Shown here: piece by piece, positions 22,267 to 31,042 of the stretch | Layout of the letters: every line of letters starts with the position of its first letter | Position numbering within the stretch: position 1 is the first letter of the stretch | Source: Rhodococcus sp. HNM0563 | GTDB lineage: Bacteria > Actinomycetota > Actinomycetes > Mycobacteriales > Mycobacteriaceae | Length of the DNA: 64,000 bases | Assembly: GCF_012726195.1 (NCBI RefSeq) | Contig: NZ_JAASAF010000002.1 | Coordinates: forward strand, 441,965 to 505,964 | Reading direction: 5' to 3' | Notes under the pieces: generated by a model | Seen by the model: only the letters and a program-made list of their open reading frames with translations | Told to the model about the DNA's origin: nothing | The model's database searches: none | Translations under genes and position numbers: made by a program

Positions 22267-23208
22267 TTGCCCGAGGCCTTCAGCGCACTGCCGCACGGTA
22301 GGGGCCGGAGGCTCACGAGCGGAGCGCGGCAGATCGCGTTAGCCGAACTCGGTGAGCGTGCTTCCCGCAATGCCCGTCTGATAGTCGGAAACGCCAGGGC
22401 CATGCATGCCGCGTTGGAGTTGTCCGATTCCATTGACGCCCAGGCGGTTTTGCGGATTCATCGGGCACTGCTCGAGCACGACGATCCGACCATAGCCGGT
22501 CATTGGCGACGGGAGCAGGTGTGGATCGGCGGCGGGAATCTCGGGCCACACACCGCACAGTTCGTGCCCCCGCATCATGACCATGTTTCGGAACTGATCG
22601 ACGACTTGATCGTCTTCGCCAATCGAGTCGATCTGCCGGTAATGGTGCAAATAGCGATCGCGCATGCGCAGTTCGAAACCATCCACCCCTTCCCTGACGG
22701 GAATGGACGTGTCGGTCGTGCACTGATTCAGACGATGCTTCGTGGTGGACGACTCACGCGCAGCGTTACCGTTCCGGTCTCCGCGGGTCTACTCCACAAC
22801 ACTGCAGAGTATTTCGAGGCGCTCGGCGAGTACCGATCGGGTAACGTCGAACCGATCGTGCGTTCAATAGTGGACGCATCATTTGCTGCGATCGCCAATG
22901 GTCGTCACCTCGTCCGAGACCTGGAAACTGTTCGTGCCGACTGGCGCACCCGCGTAGCTGCGCGGCGCGACTCAGCTGTGCACCGGCTGGTCGACCTCCT
23001 TCTTCGTCAACCGGCCGTCGACAGCAAGCTTGTCGCTTCGACCCTCGAGGTCACCGGCGCCAACGCGCAGATCGCGATCGATCGGCTGGTGGACGCGGAG
23101 ATACTCGACCAGATCACCGGTGGCCGCCGGAACCGGATTTGGCAAGCCAAAGACGTGGTCCGCGTCCTGGACGAGTTTGCTGCTCGCGCCAAACGCCGCA
23201 GAGGATAG
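22267..23208 (+). CDS. Fic-domain protein, N-terminally truncated
   Basis: A 313-residue protein with an intact Fic active site HPFPDGNGRVGR (residues 140-151), so it could still transfer AMP (or another nucleotide moiety) to a target hydroxyl. The C terminus adds a winged-helix-like domain (RQPAVDSKLVASTLEVTGANAQIAIDRLVDAEIL). Relatives normally carry about 60-90 further N-terminal residues including the inhibitory helix motif (S/T)xxxE(G/N); here the chain begins at LTSGARQIALAE, just after that motif should occur. Upstream codons stay open only to the previous gene's stop at 22203. The TTG start at 22267 is uncertain. Either a truncated pseudogene or a derepressed Fic enzyme. Confidence 0.7.
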   Translation: MPEAFSALPHGRGRRLTSGARQIALAELGERASRNARLIVGNARAMHAALELSDSIDAQAVLRIHRALLEHDDPTIAGHWRREQVWIGGGNLGPHTAQFVPPHHDHVSELIDDLIVFANRVDLPVMVQIAIAHAQFETIHPFPDGNGRVGRALIQTMLRGGRLTRSVTVPVSAGLLHNTAEYFEALGEYRSGNVEPIVRSIVDASFAAIANGRHLVRDLETVRADWRTRVAARRDSAVHRLVDLLLRQPAVDSKLVASTLEVTGANAQIAIDRLVDAEILDQITGGRRNRIWQAKDVVRVLDEFAARAKRRRG

Positions 23209-23611
23209 TGGGGCGAAGTTGCGCGCCGAGGTGTCGAGCGCCTGCAAGTCTCCAGCAACACCACCGGAGTAGGTCCGCAAGATGGCGACCGATCTGCTGG
23301 GAGTGCCGTTCCGGCGCATCCGCCGGCTCGTGAGCTCTCGACCGACCGGGCTACGACGACAGCGTTCGGATCTACGCGATCGGTGGTGTGGCTCGTTGTG
23401 ACCACCGACTGGTCAGCTTCGCGAACCTGTGTTCGGACCGGGGCAATACTGCATAGGTGAACACCCTTCCACCCACCTCTCCCGATCGATCGATCAATCT
23501 CAATCTCCCAATTCAATCAATGCGTCAATATCTCCCCCCACAGGACCCATTCCGACCAGCATCGGAGCAGGTTTTCTGCTATCGCACAGTGGTTCGATCA
23601 GCGCCGCCATG
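23209..23611. other. 403-bp stretch without a supportable gene
   Basis: Between the truncated Fic gene and the integrase remnant I see no frame with recognisable protein sequence, no strong hairpin and no tRNA-end duplication. It is probably degraded island DNA. Confidence 0.5.
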
Positions 23612-24110
23612 TCACGACGATGTCACTACCGCCCCACGAACGCTCACCGCATCCTTCAGGGCGTCGTTCTGGCTGTGCGCGTACACCTTCATCGTGAACG
23701 ACGCATCGGCATGCCAATCCACGCCGCAATCACAGCGACTGGGACGCCCCACAGGTGGTGCCCAATAGCGCGAGAGGACCACAAGGGTTGTACGGCTCGC
23801 CCCTCCTCGTTGCTGACGACGTACTCCCCTGAGCCGTAGTCCGGACCGAGCGCGAACCGTTCGCGCTTTGACGCCACTGGGCCGCTTCCAGTGCAGCCTT
23901 CAGCAGCGCAGTCAGCGGCAGCGGGTGGCAGGAGCCTGCCGCAGGAGCTCTCCGACTTCGGATGACCTCCACCGCCTTGCCGTTGATGTCGTGGCGCAGC
24001 TTGTCGAAAGCCTCCGCGAACGCGGCCCCGGTGACAACCTGGCGTGGAACCAAAGCCCCCACTTCCGCCTCTCGCATCGCCTTCTTCACCGGCCGCGCAG
24101 TGCTCCACAT
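23612..24110 (-). pseudogene. degraded tyrosine-type site-specific integrase
   Basis: Pieces of a phage/ICE integrase can be read on the minus strand in different frames. Around 23870-23790 is KRERFALGPDYGSGEYVVSN, the usual strand before the active site; around 23720-23640 is WHADASFTMKVYAHSQNDAL, the characteristic integrase C terminus; the stop is at 23612. Only about 100 bp separates them, too little for the catalytic H-x-x-R and H/W residues, so the core is deleted and at least one frameshift has occurred. It is the likely former driver of the island beginning at tRNA-Gly. The 5' limit is approximate. Confidence 0.6.
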
Positions 24111-24231
24111 CGGAAGGCTGCTGCGTGACTCCGAGGTGGCCCGCCGACGCCCTGGTCCCCGTTCGGGAAGCTATTGCCACATCTGCTCGTGCAGCCCACG
24201 TTGATCATGAAATGACACCCGCGCCGCAGTC

Positions 24232-24265
24232 CTATTTTATCCAGATCCCATTCTGGATAAAATAG
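24232..24265. promoter_or_regulatory. perfect 14-bp inverted repeat upstream of the second Fic gene
   Basis: CTATTTTATCCAGA (24232-24245) is exactly mirrored by TCTGGATAAAATAG (24252-24265) around a 6-base centre. It is AT-rich, unlike its surroundings, and lies 27 bp upstream of the Fic N-terminal fragment. TATCC...GGATA half-sites resemble those bound by HipB-type Xre antitoxins, though the spacing here is 12, not 8. Probably the operator of the Fic gene. Confidence 0.65.
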
Positions 24266-24292
24266 CCGTGACAGGCGAGGCCGCTATATGGC

Positions 24293-24481
24293 GTGGAGAC
24301 CGCGAAACACCAGATGGCGTACAGGACGTTGAAATCGATCTTTCACCAACGAGATCGTGCTGGTGCCGACGCTGAGGAACGAGCGCGACGAGAGTCTCCC
24401 GCCGCCGTCCACCGGGACCTACTGATCGGCGAGCACTCGATGTTCGCGCTGATGACACCCGAAGTCGCAGCGCTGATTTAA
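24293..24481 (+). pseudogene. N-terminal fragment of the second Fic protein
   Basis: A 62-residue reading frame (GTG 24293; alternative ATG 24314) whose protein MAYRTLKSIFHQRD ... FALMTPEVAALI matches the normal beginning of Fic/DOC proteins of the next gene's type. It ends at TAA 24479-24481. The main Fic frame begins two codons later in the same reading frame (TAA-CGG-ATC-ATG), so one base change, most simply GAA to TAA, has split what was a single gene of about 428 codons. Confidence 0.65.
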
Positions 24482-24487
24482 CGGATC

Positions 24488-25579
24488 ATGAGCTTCGAGC
24501 CCAAGATTCAGGCCGAGTGGGACGGCCTTCCGGGCCGCGCGCGCCGCCACTACCTGCATCGCATGGTGATCGACGAGATCCAGGCAACGAACGAGATCGA
24601 ACAGGTCCGCTCGACTCGAAAGGAGATCAGCGAGGCAATCGAAGTGGTGCGGTCGGAACAGCCCCTCGCGACCAAGCGGTTCGCGGAGATGGTGCGACTC
24701 TACCTCGACATCGGCAGCGACCAGGCCGAGAGTCCGCAAACGCTCGACGACATCAGGGCCGTCTACGACGCGGTAACTCGGGGCGAGATTCACGATGAAG
24801 ACGCCCCCGACGGGCTGCGCTTCCGGCAAGGACCGGTGTCGATCACATCAGGAATCAAGGTCGTGCACACCGGCGTGTATCCCGAATCAGCGATCGACGA
24901 CGCGCTGACGCTCATGCTGAGCCAGGTCCGCGACGACTCGATTCCCCGGCTGATCAGAGCAGTGGTCGCGCACTTCATCTTTGAGTACACACACCCGTTC
25001 TACGACGGCAACGGTCGAACCGGGCGCTATCTTCTCGCACTGGACCTTCGACAGGTGTTGGCTCCTTATGCGAGCCTCGCATTGTCGGCGACGGTCGCAG
25101 ACAACAAGGATCGTTACTACCGAGCGTTCTCCGACGCGGAGAATACTTTGAATCGCGGAGATCTGACGCCCTATCTGGTCGACATGCTGGAGATCATCGC
25201 CGAGGCGCAACATCGCCTGCTGCTAGACTTGTCCAAGCGTCGGCGGAAGATCGAGACACTCGCGACGCGAATCCAGGTCCTGTTGGAGGATGAGCAGTTT
25301 CCGCTGAACGTGGGACTTGATCGCGAGTCGGCACCGCCGGTTGATGGCGACGACATCGGTAAAGTCCTCTTCACCTTGGGTCAAGCCCACCACTTCGATG
25401 CGAACCGCGCCGTCAGGTTGAACACCCTGGCCGACGCAGTGGGCCGATCCAGTCAGTTCGTCCGCCCGCGACTTCGGCGCCTGGACGATGCCGGGATCAT
25501 TGAGACGGTTACGAGGAAACCGCTGCGTTTCCGGCTCACAGGGCGGGGCGTTTCGCTCCTCGAAATGGACGGGGAGTGA
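24488..25579 (+). CDS. Fic-family AMPylase-like protein (split from its N terminus)
   Basis: A 363-residue protein. The inhibitory-helix region reads IDEIQATNEIEQVRSTRKEI; the motif (S/T)xxxE(G/N) is present as T34-N-E-I-E38-Q39, with Gln in place of Gly/Asn. The Fic active site HPFYDGNGRTGR (169-180) is intact, with His169, and the C terminus ends in a winged-helix domain (LADAVGRSSQFVRPRLRRLDDAGIIE). The natural N terminus lies upstream, separated only by one in-frame TAA; ATG 24488 could serve by reinitiation. A perfect inverted repeat precedes the whole unit. Activity and target are unknown. Confidence 0.75.
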   Translation: MSFEPKIQAEWDGLPGRARRHYLHRMVIDEIQATNEIEQVRSTRKEISEAIEVVRSEQPLATKRFAEMVRLYLDIGSDQAESPQTLDDIRAVYDAVTRGEIHDEDAPDGLRFRQGPVSITSGIKVVHTGVYPESAIDDALTLMLSQVRDDSIPRLIRAVVAHFIFEYTHPFYDGNGRTGRYLLALDLRQVLAPYASLALSATVADNKDRYYRAFSDAENTLNRGDLTPYLVDMLEIIAEAQHRLLLDLSKRRRKIETLATRIQVLLEDEQFPLNVGLDRESAPPVDGDDIGKVLFTLGQAHHFDANRAVRLNTLADAVGRSSQFVRPRLRRLDDAGIIETVTRKPLRFRLTGRGVSLLEMDGE

Positions 25580-26097
25580 TTCTCGCCAGGTGAAGCGTCC
25601 CGGATCTGATGCCGCTTCCTTCCGAATCTCCTGCCTTGCAGCGAAAGTAGAGCAGCGCACACCGTGCATCTATCGGCATGAGCAAATACGCTCGAATACA
25701 ACTGTGCACTTTGCCTTTTCGGGTAGGTTGGGGAGTAGACCGGCGCAAGTCTGCAACGAGATCCGTTTGCCGAGCCGGTACCGATCCCGCCGGACCACTC
25801 CGGTACGGCCCGAAGTACCAATCCTCCACTGACGAAATACTTCTTATCGCGTCGGCACAGTGTGTCTGTCATGACGCTGCGATAGATCTCATGTGTCGAT
25901 CGCGGTGAAAGACAACCCCCTCGCGTCCTCGTCGACCACTGTCAGCGCCCTACGCCTGTCGCCCAGTGCACAACGTGCGTCCCGCGGGTTCATCATCTGG
26001 TTCTTTCTCGTGCATCGAGTTTCGTCACGAAACCATCGGAGAGGCCGCACGAAACTCCGATCCTGAACGCAGGCACATAAGCTTCGACATGCCGGGA
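25580..26097. other. 518-bp gene-free stretch
   Basis: Between the Fic gene and the histidine-kinase stop codon I see no convincing coding region on either strand, no strong hairpin and no repeat. The base composition is slightly lower in GC than in the flanking conserved genes, fitting the right end of the accessory island. Confidence 0.5.
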
Positions 26098-27249
26098 TCA
26101 GAGTGTGACGACGGGAAGGTCGATGGTGAAGCGGGCACCGTGACCGAGTCCCTCGCTGTCCACCCGGATTCGGCCACCGTGTGCGTCGACGAGCGCGCGG
26201 GTGATGGTCAACCCGATGCCGCTGCCGCTGCGGCCGTTGCGACGGTCGCGGGCGGTGTCGACCCGGTAGAACCGATCGAACACATGGCTCAGGTGCTCGG
26301 GTGCGATGCCGTCCCCGGTGTCGGCGACGCCGATCTCCACCCGGCTGTGGCCTGCGAGCGCACTGGTGACGGTGACCGTCCCGCCCCGGGGGGTGTGCCG
26401 CAGCGCATTGTCGAGCAGATTGCCCAGCACCTGCCCGAGCCGGTCGGGATCGACCATCACCGGCACCGAATCATCGACGTGGACGCGCAGTTCCACACCC
26501 TTGTCGTCGAACTGCTCGCGTGCGCTGCGGGCAGCCTCTGCGACCAGCGCTCCCGTAGCCGACGGCACGGGCCGCAGACTGGTGAGGCGTTCCTCTGCGC
26601 GCGACACGGCCGCGATGTCCGCCGCGAGTCGCTCGAGCCGGTGGGTGGCAGCGCGCAGGACCTGCACGGTGGGGTCGTCGAGACTGCGAACACCGTCTTC
26701 GAGTGCTTCGAGATAGGAGTCGAGGGTAGCGAGGGGGGTACGCATCTCGTGGCCGAGATCGGCGAGCATGCGCCTGCGGGTGATCTCGGTGTCCCCGAGA
26801 CGGCGGGCGAGCTCGTTGACCCCGGCGGCGAGTTCATCGAATTCGCGGCCCAGACCCGGACTGGCCACACGGGTATCGTACCGGCCGCCGGTGATCCGCG
26901 CGGTGGAGGCGGTGACGGCGGAGACCGAACGTTGGACTCGGCGAGCGATGTACCAGCTCACCGCGAGCGCCAGCAGCACCGCGATGGCGATTGCCAGGCC
27001 CCAGGCCAAGATGATCGCCCAGGTGAAGGCCTCCTCGACATGAGCGGCTTGGCTGGAGTCGTGGTCGATGCCTGCCTGACCCAGATGATCGTGGAAGATA
27101 CCGGGCGCAAGCGCGGAAGCGACAAGCCAGGCGCTGACTGCACAGCCGACCACCACCACGGTCAGCGCGACAAACATACGGGTCCCGAAACTCGAAGCGG
27201 TCAGGACCTGTCGCGGCGACGGCCGGAACTCGCGGGTTCGGCCGTTCAT
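26098..27249 (-). CDS. sensor histidine kinase, probably metal-responsive
   Basis: A 383-residue membrane kinase. It has two transmembrane segments (about 26-48 and 75-97) flanking a short periplasmic loop with HDHLGQAGIDHDSSQAAH, a HAMP segment (VQRSVSAVTASTARITGGRY), the phospho-acceptor box LGHEMRTPLATL (His167), and ATPase boxes NLLDNALRHT, ADTGDGIAPE and GSGIGLTITRAL. The His-rich loop fits metal sensing. It overlaps the response-regulator gene by 4 bp and diverges from a DUF305/CopB operon, so copper control of that operon is the natural reading. The signal is not proven. Confidence 0.9.
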   Translation of the reverse strand: MNGRTREFRPSPRQVLTASSFGTRMFVALTVVVVGCAVSAWLVASALAPGIFHDHLGQAGIDHDSSQAAHVEEAFTWAIILAWGLAIAIAVLLALAVSWYIARRVQRSVSAVTASTARITGGRYDTRVASPGLGREFDELAAGVNELARRLGDTEITRRRMLADLGHEMRTPLATLDSYLEALEDGVRSLDDPTVQVLRAATHRLERLAADIAAVSRAEERLTSLRPVPSATGALVAEAARSAREQFDDKGVELRVHVDDSVPVMVDPDRLGQVLGNLLDNALRHTPRGGTVTVTSALAGHSRVEIGVADTGDGIAPEHLSHVFDRFYRVDTARDRRNGRSGSGIGLTITRALVDAHGGRIRVDSEGLGHGARFTIDLPVVTL

Positions 27250-28025
27250 CGTCCGGTGCCCATCCGGTAACCGACACCACGCACGGTGCGCACATAACGG
27301 CCGCGAGCGGCGTCGTCGCCGAGCTTGCGGCGCAGATGACCGACATGGACATCGACCAGGTGGTCGTCGCCAATCCAGTTCGGCCCCCACACCGTCTCGA
27401 TCAGTTGCGCTCGGGTGAGCACCACACCCGGGTCACGTGCCAACGCGGCGAGAACATCGAATTCGGTGCGGGTCAGTGCTATCGGTGCTCCGTCGACGGT
27501 GACTTCACGGCCGTCGATGTCGAGAACCAGGCCCCCGAAACTGCGAGACAGCGCGGGCGGGACCGGATCGGCCGGCGCGGCGGTGGTACGAGGGCGGCGC
27601 AGCATCGCCTGGATGCGGGCCATCAACTCGCGGGGGCTGAACGGTTTGGTCAGGTAGTCATCGGCGCCGACGGACAGCCCTATGAGGGTGTCGACTTCCT
27701 CGGTGCGGGCGGTGAGCATCACCACGTAGGCGTCGGAGAAGGTGCGCAGTTGCCGACATACCTCCACCCCGTCCAAGCTGGGTAGGCCCAGATCGAGGAC
27801 CACGACGTCAGGGTCGACCTGCCGCGCAAGTGCGACGGCCTCGGATCCGTCGCCGGTGATCGCGACCTCGAATCCGTCGCGTTCGAGATAGGTGCCCACC
27901 AGAGCGGCCAGCGGCGCCTCGTCTTCGACGACCATCGCTCGCAATCCGGTCGGTGGTCGTCGCGGCACCACCGGATCGCCGTCCGCGACAGGGGTGTGTG
28001 TAGAGGGCACCATGGCATCCATCAT
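27246..28025 (-). CDS. OmpR-family response regulator
   Basis: A 259-residue two-domain regulator. The receiver domain (about 28-145) has the acidic pocket VVEDE, the phospho-acceptor Asp78 in VVLDLGLP, and the TKPFSPREL lysine. The C-terminal winged helix (about 160-259) includes LTRTEFDVLAALARDPGVVLTRAQLIETVWG and the DVHVGHLRRKLGD recognition region. It precedes and overlaps the kinase gene. It is divergent from the DUF305/copB pair, whose promoter region it probably activates. A 26-residue Pro-rich N-terminal leader is unusual and the true start may be internal. Confidence 0.92.
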   Translation of the reverse strand: MMDAMVPSTHTPVADGDPVVPRRPPTGLRAMVVEDEAPLAALVGTYLERDGFEVAITGDGSEAVALARQVDPDVVVLDLGLPSLDGVEVCRQLRTFSDAYVVMLTARTEEVDTLIGLSVGADDYLTKPFSPRELMARIQAMLRRPRTTAAPADPVPPALSRSFGGLVLDIDGREVTVDGAPIALTRTEFDVLAALARDPGVVLTRAQLIETVWGPNWIGDDHLVDVHVGHLRRKLGDDAARGRYVRTVRGVGYRMGTGR

Positions 28026-28185
28026 CGCCAGTGCCTCCCTGCCTTCGCGCCGCGGTGTGGCTTCTTGAGCAAATCTTCATACGACCTCGACCGAAACCCG
28101 GCGGTGCGCGCGCGAAGCTGGAGATGCTGTGCCGCGAAGCATGGGGTACGGCGGTATGTGACCGTTCGAGAAAGGAACACATTTC

Positions 28186-28821
28186 ATGGATCCCAAGAAG
28201 TTTCTTGCCGTCGGCGCAACCGCGCTCGCGGTGGTATTCGCCGCGGCCGCGTGCAGCGACTCCGGTACCGACGCCACAGCCACATCGTCTCCCGCCACGT
28301 CCTCGGCCACCACTTCCGCCGCCGAAGAGGCAGCAGCGCACAACGACGCTGACGTGATGTTCGCGCAGATGATGCTCCCGCACCACGCTCAGGCCATCGA
28401 GATGAGCGACATGATGCTGGCCAAAGCGGACATCCCGACCGCGGTGACCGCGCTTGCCGAGCAGATCAAGGCCGCTCAAGGCCCGGAGATCGAGCAGCTC
28501 GAGTCCTGGCTCGAACAGTGGGGCGAACCTACCCTGATGCCGCACGAAGACCACGACATGCCCGGCATGGACGACAACATGGCCGGTATGGAAGGGATGA
28601 TGAGTGAGCAGGACATGCACGCTCTGGCGGATGCGCAGGGCACTGAGGCGGCCCGGCTGTTCCTGACCCAGATGATCGCCCACCACGAAGGCGCAGTCGC
28701 CATGGCCGAGACCGAGATCGACGACGGACAGTACCCCGACACCGTGAGCATGGCCCGTACCATCGTCGAAACCCAGCAGCAGGAGATCGACACCATGCAC
28801 CAGTTGCAGACCACCCTGTAA
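28186..28821 (+). CDS. DUF305 lipoprotein (copper-associated)
   Basis: A 211-residue exported lipoprotein. The signal peptide ends in the lipobox VFAAAACSD, followed by a Thr/Ser/Ala-rich linker. The DUF305 domain has two ferritin-like-family motifs, MLPHHAQAIEMSDM and MIAHHEGAVAMAE, and a Met/His/Asp-rich insert (MPHEDHDMPGMDDNMAGMEGMM), typical of copper-binding secreted proteins. The ATG has AAAGGA upstream. It lies 48 bp before copB and is probably cotranscribed under the divergent two-component system. Confidence 0.88.
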   Translation: MDPKKFLAVGATALAVVFAAAACSDSGTDATATSSPATSSATTSAAEEAAAHNDADVMFAQMMLPHHAQAIEMSDMMLAKADIPTAVTALAEQIKAAQGPEIEQLESWLEQWGEPTLMPHEDHDMPGMDDNMAGMEGMMSEQDMHALADAQGTEAARLFLTQMIAHHEGAVAMAETEIDDGQYPDTVSMARTIVETQQQEIDTMHQLQTTL

Positions 28822-28869
28822 TCGCCCGCCCTCGCCCCAGTCGGCCTGCCGTAGTCAGGAGCTCTCTCG

Positions 28870-31014
28870 ATGTCGCACCCGGAGCACGAACACTCCCGTC
28901 CGTCACCGGCCGGGCACGACCACGCCACGTTCACCCAGAGTCGGCGCTACGACGAGCGTGATCCGCGCATCGGGCCGGGTGAGCACAACGGCCACGACAA
29001 GCACGCCGGACACGGCGCGCACGGGGAGATGTTCCGCCGCCGATTCTGGATCAGTCTGATCCTGTCCATCCCGGTCGTCGCGTTCAGCCACATGGTCGCA
29101 GATCTGCTCGGCTACCACATCCCGGATTTCCCTGGCTCCATGTGGATCCCGCCCGTGCTGGGCACGGTGATCTTCGTCTACGGGGGCAGTCCCTTCCTCA
29201 CCGGCGCCTGGTCCGAGCTCAGATCCCGGCAGCCCGGGATGATGCTGCTCATAGGGATGGCGATCACTGTTGCGTTCGTCGCCTCGTGGATCACCACCCT
29301 CGAGCTCGGCGGCTTCGACCTGGACTTCTGGTGGGAGCTGGCGCTGCTGATCGTGATCATGCTGCTCGGCCACTGGCTCGAGATGCGGGCGCTCGGCTCG
29401 GCTTCCGGCGCCCTCGACGCACTCGCCGCGATGCTGCCGGACACCGCCGAGAAGATCACCGACGAAGGCAACCGTGAAGTGCCGTTGACCGAATTGTCCC
29501 GAGGGGACCTGGTACTCGTCCGCGCCGGGGCGCGGATGCCCGCCGACGGTACCGTCGTCGACGGCCGCGCCGAGGTCGACGAAGCGATGATCACCGGAGA
29601 ATCGAAGACCGTCACCCGCGAGAGCGGCGACACCGTGGTGGCGGGCACCGTCGCTACCGACAGCACGCTGCGAGTGCGGGTCACCGCGGTCGGGCAGGAC
29701 ACCGCTCTGGCCGGAATCCAGCGCATGGTCGCCGACGCTCAGGCCTCCTCCTCGCGTGCGCAGGCGTTGGCCGACAAGGCCGCAGCGTTCTTGTTCTACT
29801 TCGCGGCGACTGCGGGCATCCTCACCTTCGCGGTGTGGTCGGCACTCGGAAATGTCGACGAGGCTGTGGTGCGCACCGTCACCGTGCTGGTCATCGCCTG
29901 CCCCCACGCGCTCGGGTTGGCGATCCCGCTGGTGATCGCGATTTCCACCGAACGCGCCGCCAAAGCCGGTGTGCTGGTGAAGGACCGACTCTCCCTCGAA
30001 CGCATGCGCACCGTCGATGTGGTGCTCTTCGACAAGACCGGCACCCTGACCCGAGGTCGCCACCAGGTCACCGGTGTCGCCGCCACCGCCGAGGTCAGCG
30101 AAACGCATCTGCTGGCCGTCGCGGCGGCCGTCGAGAGCGACAGCGAGCACCCGGTCGCGCACGCCCTCGTGACTGCGGCCGAGGCACGTGTGCCCGGCGA
30201 TCAGCAGCTCATCGCCGCCGACTTCCGATCACTGCCCGGGCGCGGGGTTCGCGCAACCATCGACGGCTCCGACGCCACGGTCGGTGGCCCCACCATGCTG
30301 AGCGAGCTGGGATTGTCTGCACCCGAGGACGTCACCGCTGTTACCGACGGGTGGGTGCAGCGCGGCGCATCCGTGCTGCATGTTGCCCATGGCGGTCGGG
30401 TGCTCGGCGCGGTTGCGCTCGAGGACGCCGTCCGCGAGGAGTCCCGTCAGGCCATCGACGCTCTGCACGCCCGAGGTGTGAAGGTCGCGATGATCACCGG
30501 TGACGCTCAGCAGGTGGCGGACGCTGTAGCCGCCGATCTGGGTATCGACGAAGTCTTCGCGCAGGTGCTGCCCGAACGCAAGGACGCCGAAGTCGCCGCG
30601 CTCCAGGACCGCGGCCACAAAGTCGCGATGGTCGGTGACGGTGTCAACGACGCTCCCGCGCTCGCCCGTGCAGATGTGGGGGTCGCGATCGGCGCGGGCA
30701 CCGATGTGGCTATCGAATCCGCCGGTGTGGTGCTCGCGGCGAACGACCCGCGGGCGGTGCTGTCGATCATCGAGTTGTCGCATGCCAGCTACCGGAAGAT
30801 GTGGCAGAACCTGATCTGGGCCGCCGGTTACAACATTGTCGCTGTGCCGCTGGCTGCCGGGGTGCTGGCATTCGCCGGTGTCGCGATCTCCCCGGCTGTC
30901 GCGGCGGTGCTCATGTCCGTGTCCACCATCGTCGTCGCGCTCAATGCACAGTTGCTGCGTCGCCTCGACCTCGATCCTGCCCAGCTGGGGCAGGCGGGGG
31001 TCTCTCGGGCGTAG
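28870..31014 (+). CDS. copB: CopB-type copper-translocating P-type ATPase
   Basis: A 714-residue P1B-ATPase. A His-rich cytoplasmic N terminus (HPEHEHSRPSPAGHDH; GEHNGHDKHAGHGAHGE) replaces the CxxC metal domains of CopA. The membrane metal site is CPH (about residue 344) in IACPHALGLAIP, the hallmark of CopB rather than the CPC of CopA. The phosphorylation site DKTGTLTRG (about 388), TGES loop and GDGVNDAPALARADVG hinge are intact. About eight transmembrane helices are predicted. It should export Cu(I)/Cu(II) or silver. It follows the DUF305 lipoprotein gene and is followed by a hairpin. Confidence 0.92.
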   Translation: MSHPEHEHSRPSPAGHDHATFTQSRRYDERDPRIGPGEHNGHDKHAGHGAHGEMFRRRFWISLILSIPVVAFSHMVADLLGYHIPDFPGSMWIPPVLGTVIFVYGGSPFLTGAWSELRSRQPGMMLLIGMAITVAFVASWITTLELGGFDLDFWWELALLIVIMLLGHWLEMRALGSASGALDALAAMLPDTAEKITDEGNREVPLTELSRGDLVLVRAGARMPADGTVVDGRAEVDEAMITGESKTVTRESGDTVVAGTVATDSTLRVRVTAVGQDTALAGIQRMVADAQASSSRAQALADKAAAFLFYFAATAGILTFAVWSALGNVDEAVVRTVTVLVIACPHALGLAIPLVIAISTERAAKAGVLVKDRLSLERMRTVDVVLFDKTGTLTRGRHQVTGVAATAEVSETHLLAVAAAVESDSEHPVAHALVTAAEARVPGDQQLIAADFRSLPGRGVRATIDGSDATVGGPTMLSELGLSAPEDVTAVTDGWVQRGASVLHVAHGGRVLGAVALEDAVREESRQAIDALHARGVKVAMITGDAQQVADAVAADLGIDEVFAQVLPERKDAEVAALQDRGHKVAMVGDGVNDAPALARADVGVAIGAGTDVAIESAGVVLAANDPRAVLSIIELSHASYRKMWQNLIWAAGYNIVAVPLAAGVLAFAGVAISPAVAAVLMSVSTIVVALNAQLLRRLDLDPAQLGQAGVSRA

Positions 31015-31018
31015 GCAA

Positions 31019-31042
31019 GTCGGATGAGCCGGTGGATCCGAC
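31019..31042 (+). terminator. hairpin after copB
   Basis: GTCGGAT (31019-31025) pairs with ATCCGAC (31036-31042) around a 10-base loop, 4 bp after the copB stop codon. It is a modest terminator without a T-run. The next 240 bp to the helicase fragment carry no recognisable gene. Confidence 0.5.

Noticed and set aside
25678-25908. Short plus-strand frame between the Fic gene and the kinase
   Set aside because: No ribosome site, composition unlike its neighbours, no recognisable motif.
20708-26097. Duplicated tRNA-Gly 3' end as attachment site
   Set aside because: I looked for the TTCGATTCCCGTCATCGG stretch to the right of the island and did not find a copy by eye; a computed search is needed.
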